In this document: positions 11,466 through 21,100 of the stretch, one piece after another | Layout: each line of letters starts with the position of its first letter | Position numbering within the stretch: position 1 is the stretch's first letter | Source: Seiridium cupressi | Lineage: Eukaryota; Ascomycota; Sordariomycetes; Amphisphaeriales; Sporocadaceae | NCBI GenBank assembly: GCA_036674765.1 | Contig: JARVKI010000015.1 | Coordinates: 517,688 to 581,687 of the forward strand | Direction: 5' to 3' | Length of the DNA: 64,000 bases | Program-made: the position numbers and the translations under genes | Notes under the pieces: model-generated | Told to the model about the DNA's origin: nothing | The model's database searches: none | The model's input: only the letters and a program-made list of their open reading frames with translations

Positions 11466-12014
11466 ATGGCTGAATCTGCATCGGGATTCGACCCGGCCAA
11501 GGAGTTCCCAAACATCGTTTGGAATTTCGATAATCTTGCAGAACCAGCCGCGCCCACGGGAACAGAACCAGGCGCAAACGCAGACGCAGGTGCAGAGGAA
11601 GAGGAGCATGACCAAGGTCTTATTACAGCACCTCCAACACCACTGACACCGGCAAAGGAAGTTGTTTCTGTACCGAAATCAGCTGCCAGGAATACGTCTC
11701 CCGTTAAAGCAAAGAGCACACCTGCTAAGCGGAGTGCGCCAACTGCGGGTTCTGGCAGAAGGAAGCTGAAGGCCTCTAAATCTACTCCTAAGATAAACAC
11801 CAAGGAGGAGGCCACGAAGAACGTTCTGCCGTTGGCATCGGCGGAAGAGAAGATCAAAGCAAGAATCACTAAGAACCAGGCAAGAAAGGAATCAAAGCGG
11901 GAGAGAAGAAGGCAAAAACGCAAGGAAATGCGGTCAAAAGGTGGAGAGGAGATCAAGGAGGGAAGTAACCAGGATGCAGAGGCTGGAATCGTCTCAGAGT
12001 CGAAAAATGATTGA
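11466..12014 (+). CDS. Hypothetical small basic Lys/Arg-rich protein
   Basis: A single-exon frame of 182 aa starting in a fair context (CCACTATGGC). I do not recognise the family. The N-terminal 45 residues are acidic and hydrophobic (FDPAKEFPNIVWNFDNLAEP). The middle is Ala/Pro/Ser/Thr-rich with TP and SP sites (TAPPTPLTPAKE, ARNTSPVKAKSTPAKR) that could be phosphorylated. Residues 125-160 form a strongly basic predicted helix (EKIKARITKNQARKESKRERRRQKRKEMRSK is the region; key feature is dense Lys/Arg). This composition suggests a nuclear or nucleolar protein, by inference only. A 166-codon frame on the opposite strand covers the same segment and I consider it a shadow. Confidence 0.6.
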   Translation: MAESASGFDPAKEFPNIVWNFDNLAEPAAPTGTEPGANADAGAEEEEHDQGLITAPPTPLTPAKEVVSVPKSAARNTSPVKAKSTPAKRSAPTAGSGRRKLKASKSTPKINTKEEATKNVLPLASAEEKIKARITKNQARKESKRERRRQKRKEMRSKGGEEIKEGSNQDAEAGIVSESKND

Positions 12015-13989
12015 GTCCTAGGCCTGAAACTAAGAATGGGTGGAAGATTGCGGGCAGCATTACTTGTGGCATGTCTCTAGCAACGATTTCGGAGTGTTAT
12101 GCTGGCTCCGACTTTTGCAGCGTCATTGCCAGTACAGTACACACCCGCCAAAAACAGCCAGAGAGTGATGTTGACTGCCGAGAATCATACTATAGAAAGT
12201 GTGCGACTATATGGTCTCCAAAGCGGGTTTGAGATGTGATACATTGAGAGGGGGGATGAATGTAAGCATTCACAATAATATCAACTAGGGGAGTGCCCCG
12301 ATATGGTGTTTGCCGAGATGGATGAGACCTGATCCTCAGGGAAACGAATCAGGTCAGCAAAATCAAGAGAATAAAAAGTATGAACCAATTGTTGTCACCA
12401 CGCAATGTGCCCAGCTATTTTTCTTTGGGATAGGAAATGCCATCTTCGAGGTATGGCTTGCTCAACACGCGTAATGGTATCATTGCCTCGGACAGTTTCC
12501 TTCTTCTTCCTCCCTCAATCTGGACTAGAATTTCCATAGTGCATTACTGTAATGTCCGGATCTACTTAATTTCAGGTGAAGAATGGATGGACGCGTGGCT
12601 GAATCAGATACATGGACCCATCCAGGACTCGATTTCTCTCCCTTGAACAATTCCTCCATTATAATAAACGGAACCATGGGCAAGTGATTATTTCAAAAAA
12701 ATCATCTTCAATGTATTCGTCGCTTTTGGGTGTATATATTGTCTCCCGTCGATGGTACATGACGTATCCTTATGATGTCTACCGACCTGGCGTTGCAAAC
12801 GGTATCCATAAATCATGCACAGCAAAAGTTTCTCTATTCCTCGGAAACACCATGCACGTATCCCACGTGGTGTAGGTGCTTGTTCCTAACGGCGCTACTA
12901 CTATCTCTTGGGATTCTGCTGGACTTTCACCGGCAGATGGTGTGCATTTATCCGCCGATGGCACGAAACACAGAGCTAATTTTGTGCGTAGCTATATATC
13001 TACATGTCGAGCTCGCAGTCATTCAATGTCAACGTTCCTGCAGCCATGAACAGCGATTGGCAAACTTTATTCCAATACCTACGATCGGGCGTGATCTTTG
13101 ACTATGTTGGCGATATGGACAAATGATCTTTGCTTGTTTTAGCAATCGGCTAAGCTGCAGATTGGCACACCTCTATCTCGTCGCAACCATGGATATCATA
13201 TCTAAGTCAATTACTTAGAGCAAACATTTTCTTCTGCCATCAAATGATCTCCTGTGAGGTTTGTGAAATGTGCAACAAACATGGAGGTTGACGGACCTCA
13301 AAACGTGCAGAAGGGAAGTTAACCGAACAATAGAGGATAAATTAGACGAGATATCGAAGTTGAAAATACTGCAAGGTGATTAAGACTAATGCAAATACAT
13401 ACATAAAAAATTAGGACAATGACCGCAAATATTTTTATTGTTTTGCCAATTAGCTGCGGTACTGTTAGTGATGTAAGGCTGGGACTGCGCCAAGCCTAGC
13501 GTCCGATATGTTGCTCCTACATGTACTCTCTTCGACTAGCTAGGCCAAATATGCGCTTTAGGCCCCACTCTTCAGTCACAAGGCGCTGAGGTTGATTGTT
13601 CTATTGTCAGCAAGGCTCCAGATTCCGATTCACTTCCTCACACCTCTGTCTGTTCTGCAGCACAGCTTGCTGCAAACAATCGGATCATCGCTCTGGAAGC
13701 AGAACTCTCTTCTCCCATTATTTCCGTATATGAGAGATTGACTTTTCAGGCCACCCAACTTTTAAAGGACTTGTTGCAGTTGTTTCCTCATCCCATTTTC
13801 ACCCACGCCCGCTTCACTGTCTAAGCGCAAAGCTTTTGTGACAGCCCTCACATAACTCCGCCGCTGTTCTTCTATATCTTTTCGCGCGAAGTTCTGAGGC
13901 CGCTCCAAATCACCCTACCGAAAGGAGCCCACCAATATAGACTGTTATCAGCCGCCGACCAACAGATCCACCTGACTCCCACCTTCACG
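12015..13989. other. Intergenic region, about 2 kb
   Basis: Nearly 2 kb with only short, mutually overlapping open frames (up to 109 codons), none with a recognisable domain. The last 250 bp are C- and T-rich (for example around 13790-13985) and probably form the promoter and 5' leader of the Sds3-like gene. No RNA gene or repeat is visible. Confidence 0.5.
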
Positions 13990-15703
13990 ATGGCAACCGC
14001 CGACCCTTCGCAATCGGCTTTGGCTGGACCATCGCAGAAGCCTTCTCGAGCCCAATCGCCTCCTGCTCAATCCAAGCGGGAGCGCAAGAAGCAGCTGATT
14101 TACGACAAGCTTGCCGCACTTGAACGAGACATGAGCCGCGACCGCGATCGAAGCTACCGAGAAGAGCTACAGAAGATCCAAGCGGATGTCCACCTAGTTT
14201 CCCGAGTCGATGCATACGCAGAACGCCCTCTTGATGAGATTGACAGAGAAACTCAAGAGCTCTTGCAGGCAAATGCCGATGGCGCAGATCGTCCCACCAG
14301 AACGCTGTTGGAGATGGCAGGTCCATCTTTCCAGGAGTGGGTTGAGCACATTAAGGATATGCTTGAGGTTCGCGATTATGAGTTGACGTCCCAGAAGGTA
14401 CAGTACTCACTCAGCCTTACACGAGTTTACATATGCAAGTTACGGGCAAAGACTGACCTATTGTCTGTTTTAGCACGAGCACGAGGCGAGGACCCTGATG
14501 CACCGCAATACCTATGCATACAAGGTTGAGGTTGCCAAGAGAGAACACAGGGCGCTGTCGGCGACCCTGAAAGATCGACTGATGAACGCGATCACCTCCA
14601 AAAAACTGCGACTGAATCGAGAGAAGGAAGCTCTCGACGTCTCGGAGAGCTCCGCTCTGTTCCTGCATCCCAACCAGTACACATTGACAAACCCGGCAAG
14701 TCCTGGCGGCACACACTCAAAGCGGGCAACTCGATTGCGCAGAGAAATGGACGAAGCTGCTGGACTCTCGGAAAACAAGAAGAGAAAGAGAAACGGCGCT
14801 GAAGACGATGGCTCCCCGGTTCCCATACGCAGAGCTCTGGATGCATCCGGCACCACTCCACTCTGGCAGAACGACAGAATTCGAGCTGTGCGAAGGGAAG
14901 CTGGTCCTATTTACAGCATAGATAAGCTGTTTACTGATAAGGAATTGTCTATGAACTACAACAACGCTGCTATAGCCGCTTACAAGCACTTACTCACCCG
15001 ACGGGATGCCTCTGGCAATCCCCTGCCCTCGCCTGAAGAGAGCGAGGCAGGAAATGGCGAGGTTAATGGAGATGAGAAGGAAGAGCCTGCAGCGCCGTCC
15101 ATGGAGCGGCAACCATCTCATCAAACCAGGAGTACTCGCAACCTTGGTCAAAATTGGTATGATGACAAGATCATTGGGGTAGAGGGTCTGGCAAATTTTG
15201 ACCTCCCGGGAAATCTTGAGAAGATGGATGCGCAAGAGCCCAGATTACCACCTCTGATCCACTCACAATACTCCAAGGCATACGTCAAGTCGGAGTCAAA
15301 TACGCCCACTTCCCTGTCCCACGACGATGTACACCAGGATATCCAGATTATGAGTGTCTTCAAGGCCTATGAGCGCGCAAAAGGTGCTGGCGCGAATATC
15401 GATACCCCCAACGGCGGGCGCAGATTACTCCAGAATATGATAACACCCCAGAAAAATGGACAGCCATTCGCTGCGCTCATACAAGGACCACGGCCTCCTG
15501 TCGATCAGATCGCCGACTCGCTGGGTGTTTCGGCCTCGGCTCTCAGAGACGAGCCTGGACCCAGCGCCCTCGCCGGCCTTGCGCCAGGAATTGCCACTGG
15601 CAATCATGCTTCACCCGCTGCCCCAACCATGTCGCGACAAAGTAGTTTCGGCGGGGTTGCCATGAGCAGGTCAGGAAGTGGTAGAGGACGGAGGCGGGGC
15701 TAG
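13990..15703 (+). CDS. Sds3/Dep1-like subunit of Rpd3L-type histone deacetylase complex
   Basis: Two exons, 13990-14397 and 14474-15703, joined across a 76-bp intron (donor GTACAG, acceptor TGTTTTAG), give 545 aa. Residues 28-220 match the Sds3-like family (Sds3, Dep1, BRMS1). They include the coiled-coil start KKQLIYDKLAALERDMSRD, RSYREELQKIQADVHLVS, FQEWVEHIKDMLEVRDYE, and the helix HRNTYAYKVEVAKREHRAL. In yeast such subunits are needed for the integrity and deacetylase activity of the Rpd3 large complex, which represses transcription. The C-terminal half is low-complexity with a basic patch (ENKKRKRNG), conserved short blocks (GPIYSIDKLFTDKELSMNYN) and an Arg/Gly tail. Whether it is the Sds3 or the Dep1 orthologue cannot be told from sequence alone. 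Confidence 0.85.
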
Positions 15704-16453
15704 GTCGAATACCTTTAGTTTCGATAATATTCCTAATCAACAAAGCTACGATTATTGCAACTTTCTCTACCTTGTAACTACAACTATCCTCAATACCACC
15801 GTAACTGATGCCGCGGTTGGGAACATTCCGACTGGATTGGCATATAACACTGCCGCGATGGCAATGGTTGCAGCCCGACGACACCTCCCGGCGGATCATA
15901 TTTCCCGACGTCGCCGCCTCACAAACTAAACCATTACCTCGGCATGAACCTAGAGAAGAGAACGTGAGGGACTGAGGCTACCAAGCATGCCATTCTGGAG
16001 TTAATGTCAAGGGCAGGGAATGTCCATTACCTTGATGGCATGACTAGCCTCATATACGCACCACGCTGATAAACGGTGGGCGCCTGGCGTTTAGCATGTT
16101 TGAATTCAACCACATACCCAGATTACGTGTGTGGATTCCTGCCACGTAAGAAGTGGCATAGCGATCTCATTTACCTACCTACATGGACCAGAGCAGATAA
16201 TGGGGTCATATGCGACATGGATTAATGGAAGAGCGTATTAAATCTGCCATAGGAACTGAAGTCGTTGGGGTGCGACACTGTTCCCTACTTTCGACAAGCA
16301 GAGCATTAGAAGTAGCATAGAGCAAATCGTATTGTTAATTATTTGCGCATGGGAATTACTTTTGCCACAAATCGATGTCCATCCCTCCTTGGTGTGTGAT
16401 CTCTATTTCTCTGCCCGACAGACTGAGGACAGCATGCATCTAAGCTCTTTCAC
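15704..16453. other. Intergenic region between convergent genes
   Basis: 750 bp between the 3' ends of the Sds3-like gene and the AsaB-like gene. Only short frames without support; no repeat or RNA gene seen. Confidence 0.5.
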
Positions 16454-17308
16454 TCATGGTCCAAAGACCAGAGCCCGGACCTCGATGCTCTCCCGTCCCT
16501 CGGCCCCGTCCCGTGTCCGCGGGTCCACAAAAGCGGTATGTGGTACCCGCCCGCCCTTGACCCCCGATCCGTCTTTCAAGCCCTCCGAGTCGAAGCACTC
16601 CAGCATTAGCCTCTCATCCCCGGTCATCCCGCTCCAATAGTACCATTTTTGTTTCGAGTTATGCGCAATCGCCGCCGTCTGACCGGTATATCCATTCGGG
16701 TATCTGTGCTCCACGGGTATGGCGTCTTCTGTGCTGAAGGTAGACGAACTAGCAAAGGCCAGGGCGTTCGACTCCACAGGTCCCTTATTTAGCGGCCGCC
16801 AGACATTGACAATGCGGTAACGACCTTGTAGGAGACGATCGGCTTCCTCGGGAAGGTGTTTACGCACGCGCTGCGGTGCCGACAAGGGTGTCTGATCAAT
16901 ATGTGCATTATATACAGCCTGGCGCTTGGCGTTCGGCTCCGCACGCCGGACCGTGTGGTCGAAAATGACGATCTTGTTGGAGCCGGGGATGTTGTCCAGT
17001 AAGAACTTTTCGACTTCCGGGTAGTAGTTTTTCGCAATGCTGGCGTCGTCTGCGAAGTCCTTCTCGGCAGACTCCGGCACGTTACTGTAGGCGGCGAAGG
17101 CGTCCGTGTCTAAGTTGAATTGTGATTCCCGGCCACGGATGTCTTCGATCCGGACTCCTTGTTGGTTGACAGCAACATTCCGCTTAGGCTCGCCAGCTGG
17201 AGGGTCCTCTACGTAGTTTATGGCCTTCTGGCCGGGACCAGGGGGGTGAGCAAAATTGATGTTGGCGACTACGGGGCCGCGGGGAACTGGATCTGGTGAT
17301 ATGGCCAT
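16454..17308 (-). CDS. AsaB-like hydroxylase/desaturase (GA4 desaturase / CmcJ family)
   Basis: A single exon of 284 aa. Its order of blocks matches the fungal AsaB/CmcJ-like family: GPVVANINFAHPPG at the start, the VRIEDIRGRE block, a central FDHTVRR followed by AHIDQTP, then RYRIVNVWRPLN, and a final KWYYWSGMTGDERLMLECFDS. The H-x-D in AHIDQT and later conserved residues could bind iron, as in 2-oxoglutarate-dependent enzymes. Members act as oxidising enzymes in secondary metabolism (aspergillic acid and gibberellin-like names), but many are orphans. Here the neighbours are housekeeping genes and no biosynthetic cluster is visible, so the substrate is unknown. Length is usual for the family. 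Confidence 0.82.
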   Translation of the reverse strand: MAISPDPVPRGPVVANINFAHPPGPGQKAINYVEDPPAGEPKRNVAVNQQGVRIEDIRGRESQFNLDTDAFAAYSNVPESAEKDFADDASIAKNYYPEVEKFLLDNIPGSNKIVIFDHTVRRAEPNAKRQAVYNAHIDQTPLSAPQRVRKHLPEEADRLLQGRYRIVNVWRPLNKGPVESNALAFASSSTFSTEDAIPVEHRYPNGYTGQTAAIAHNSKQKWYYWSGMTGDERLMLECFDSEGLKDGSGVKGGRVPHTAFVDPRTRDGAEGRESIEVRALVFGP

Positions 17309-18139
17309 GTCTGCTTGTTTTAAGTGTGTACACAGGTCGTATGGATATAGGTTTTATGGTATGGGAGTACGCGTGTTTATGTTGTAGAGCGTGATGACGA
17401 TGAAATAGTCTCTATCAAGAGTGTGTGAAATGTACAGATATCAAGGCAGACTGTGAACGAGCAATGCCGGTACGAGAAATAGCAAACCTTTATACTAGCA
17501 CTTGAGCTGAGGCGAGAGATTCACATTTCAAAGCAACGAAAAGCCGAGGAATAAATTCGAAGCTCGAATGGACATGAGTGCGACGGATACCGTACCATGA
17601 GCAATCACGTCATCTATATAGTATGACCATTCAAAGGCTAAACGCATCGATGTCGCAATAGCCGGTTAGCTAATGAAAGTGCGCAAGTGGACTCTCCCAG
17701 TCGTGACACGGGATCAGAAAGACGACAAATCTACGCCTTGCCACCGATCTGGCTGCTGGTCATCCCTCGGCTCTGGGGATAGGCACTGGGGTACACAATG
17801 ACGTCCAGGGTTATTATTCAGCAGGCTGAGATAATGCGGGGAAATTTCACCCGCCATCATTTTGAGCCCTGCGGTACTGTAAGTGGCACCAATGGGGCCT
17901 AGCTCAGGTATCCGCAGAACAGCTGCTCCACCGGTCGCTTGAGCCGCAGACTGCGCTATCCCCAAACAGGCCGAAGTAAACAAAGTTCTCTTTTTGTATG
18001 GAACCCCTGTCAGCTAGCCTTCCGTCACCCCACGACAGACACGTGTGTCGCGACCGAGCCAGCACACCTGGAATGCCATTCTTTACCGCATGCACTATCG
18101 GTTTCGATCTCAACAACCGGTAGACGGCCCAGCGCGACA
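17309..18139. other. Divergent promoter region, AsaB-like / AT-hook gene
   Basis: 830 bp between two divergent genes. The downstream reading frame stays open upstream to 17939, but I consider that part (17939-18139) untranslated leader. Nothing else is seen. Confidence 0.5.
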
Positions 18140-21100
18140 ATGGCGAGCTTATTGGACTTTAGTTCGTCGCCGGATCCGCTGGGAGACGAGGCGCCCAGTT
18201 CGTTAAGACCCATCGCGCGGCGCACAGCAGGAAACCCGAAAGCATATCCGCGGGAATCCTCGCTACAACTCCCCAGCAGCATTGCACGAGCAAGACCATT
18301 ATCGACGGCCAAGTCACCTAGAAAGCAGATGTTCGAGCTCGATGTCGGCAACGAGCGCTCGCCCCAGAGACTACTAGTCACCGTCGAGGCCGAAGACGAG
18401 CGGGGCAGGCCGAGCGGCGTGAATAGACGTCTTTTCAGCGCATCGCCGACGAGGAGCATCAGCCGCAGGCGAGAGTCGACAACCACGACTGTAGTGCCCC
18501 TACGGGGGTTGACGGACGATGAAGGAGGCGCCTCTGGGGATGCGCCGACAACGCGCCGGCGAGGTAGACCGAGAGGAAGCCTGGGAAGCAAGAATGGAAC
18601 CCCGAATCCAAGGGGCAAGAAGAGGGCCGGCACACCTTTGCACCAGGAGTCTCGAGCAAAAAGACATAGTGGCGAAGCGTCATCCGATGCGACTTCACAT
18701 GGTGATGCGCTTATGGAATCAAATGGGAATTCCGTCGCCGAGCCTACGCCAAAGCCGAAAACGAGAACAAGGAAGACTCCCAAAAAAGCCAATACACCAG
18801 CTGTACCGTCGAGTAACCCTACAGGGAGAAAGCGCGGACGACCGCGGAAAGCTTTGCTGCCGAACGAAGTGGCCGGTCTCACCAGTGAAGCTGATCATCG
18901 GCCCAGCGATGCAGATGTAATCCCAAACAAGGACATGCCGGACTCTGGTGAAGCTCCTTTGGAGGACGACACCCGAATCGATGCAAACTCAAAACCTCGC
19001 CAGACCGCCATTTCTCGGGACAACAGTGCTGCCCTGAGCAGCCCGCCAATAGCGAGAGATGCAGATCAAAGTCGGACAGACCACAGCTCACGACTTCGTT
19101 CGTCAGTCGCGCGACAGTCTTCCGAACAGATTGAAGAAGCTTCCACGCGCGAAGCTCGTGTAGGAGATGCTGACGCACTCATGTTTGATGATTTCATGGG
19201 AGAGCCCCATAGTGATCTGGATTCTGAAGTTGACGGGTACGATGGGGCAACTTACAGTGGCCAAGATAACTTGACTCATGCCTCTGATTTTAGTATGATT
19301 GCGGTCGAGGCATTGCCGTCATTCCAGGCTTCCTTCCAATCCAATCGAAGTGGCATGATCGAGGAAGACAATCGGTTTGCCGACGCGGGTGATGAGACTA
19401 ATTTTATCATCAGTCAGACGATGGAGTCTTGGAAGAGAAGTACTCAAACTGAAGCCCGAGGGCCATCAGACCCGAAAAATTTGGGGGCAGAGGTGGAAGA
19501 GGAACTGCCGAATGAAGGCCATGACTCTCGGCAACAACAAATCCGGAATGGCACGTCGGAGTTTGGTTCAAGCCAATCGTCCTGGACACGGAGCCCAAGA
19601 AGGCAACCAAAGGCAATGCCACTGAGTCGACAAATCTTTACCAATAGAGCGCCGCACGTTGACGACTCATTTTCAAGCATCCCAGACAGCGTACTCCAAG
19701 CCGCTACACCCGGCAGATTGCCTATGAAGCCGGCTACGACTCACATTGTGGAAGATGATTCCAACATGTACGAAGATTCATTCTCCGAGGTTCCAGAGGA
19801 AATCCTTACAGCAGCAACTCCTAGGCCTGCTCGTACTGCTGCACATGTTGGCAAAAATGACAGCCGAGAGATCTCATCGGAGGGAGAACCGCAATCCGCC
19901 AGCAGGTCTACCAACATTGGATCTGACAGGCTGCCTACGCCCGACGATACGAACTCTTCGACCACGGACGCTAAGAATGGCCTTGGTGAAGATACCCAGA
20001 GAATGGTTGTTGAACCGTCTGCAGTGGTCAACACTTCTGATCTCAACATTCGTTCTTCGCCACCCACGATCAGCCGGCAGTTAAATACCATGAAACTTCA
20101 GTCCGAGTCTGCCCATACCATCAGCCGTCATTTTGATACGATGGCCCTACAATCCGAGCAATCACAAGCAGAGCAGGACATGGCTGACACGCCACTGCGC
20201 AGGAGCCCATCTGCCCAATTGCCTCTTACCAATACAGGTTCGCCTGATCAATTGCAAACATTGCAACCACCTGTGCCTAGCAGACGACCTACACTCTCGC
20301 CGATTGTCCGGGCAGGCCGCACGCTGCAGAATATCATGTCCGACAGGTCGTCTCCAGATGATCTTGGAAGCAGTCTGGGAAGTCCTTTCCGAGGATCAGT
20401 ACAGAACGATTCGCGTCAATCGTCTGTCGCGAGGTCACCGGCACGTAATTCTAACCACAGAAGGACGGGTTCTGACAGTCGGTCGCTTTTCAATCCGATT
20501 GTGTCGCTTTCGCAGAGCGTCCGGTCAGCATTTGCGTCCAGCCAACGTCCAGCACCAGCACCAGCACCAGCACCAGCACCAGCCCCGGCGGCGCCACCAC
20601 CACCAATAATTGCTCCAGCCCCAGGTAGGAGTGATGGTGAAGATCCATTTGGACCGGACATGCATGATTATTCACAGACCGAGGCGCTTAGGAGATCAGC
20701 CTACGGCACTGCGACTAGTCAGACCACTACCCAGCCCAATCAAGTAGATTTCTTCCCCGAGGTACCTAGTTCTACGAGAGCAGCACCGCCGAGTGAGCCC
20801 GCCGTCGAGCACGAGATAAGTTCGATTGCTGGAAACGACGACCCGAGCAGCCCGGCAACGCAGAGATCTAGGCGAATGTCCGCGTCACAACGATCGGCCA
20901 ATTTGAGCGCCTTTGCTCCTCGCAGCTCCCATAACAGCCGACTTCACAGCATAAATGATGTCCAGGAAGAGAACCAAGACGGCGAAGAAGGTCAAGGTGG
21001 CGAAGGGGATCGAGATGATGAAGAGAGCCAAGACTCCGACCGTAATGACTTTGATGACGAGATTGGACAAGAGGATAGTCATAGCGAAGACGATCAAGGG

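Noticed and set aside
11456..11956. 166-codon minus-strand frame with hydrophobic segments opposite the small basic gene
   Set aside because: It is the complement of Lys/Glu/Ala-rich codons; the plus-strand frame has the better start and composition.
17939..18139. N-terminal extension of the AT-hook protein
   Set aside because: The 67 extra residues look like translated leader; the ATG at 18140 begins a natural protein start.
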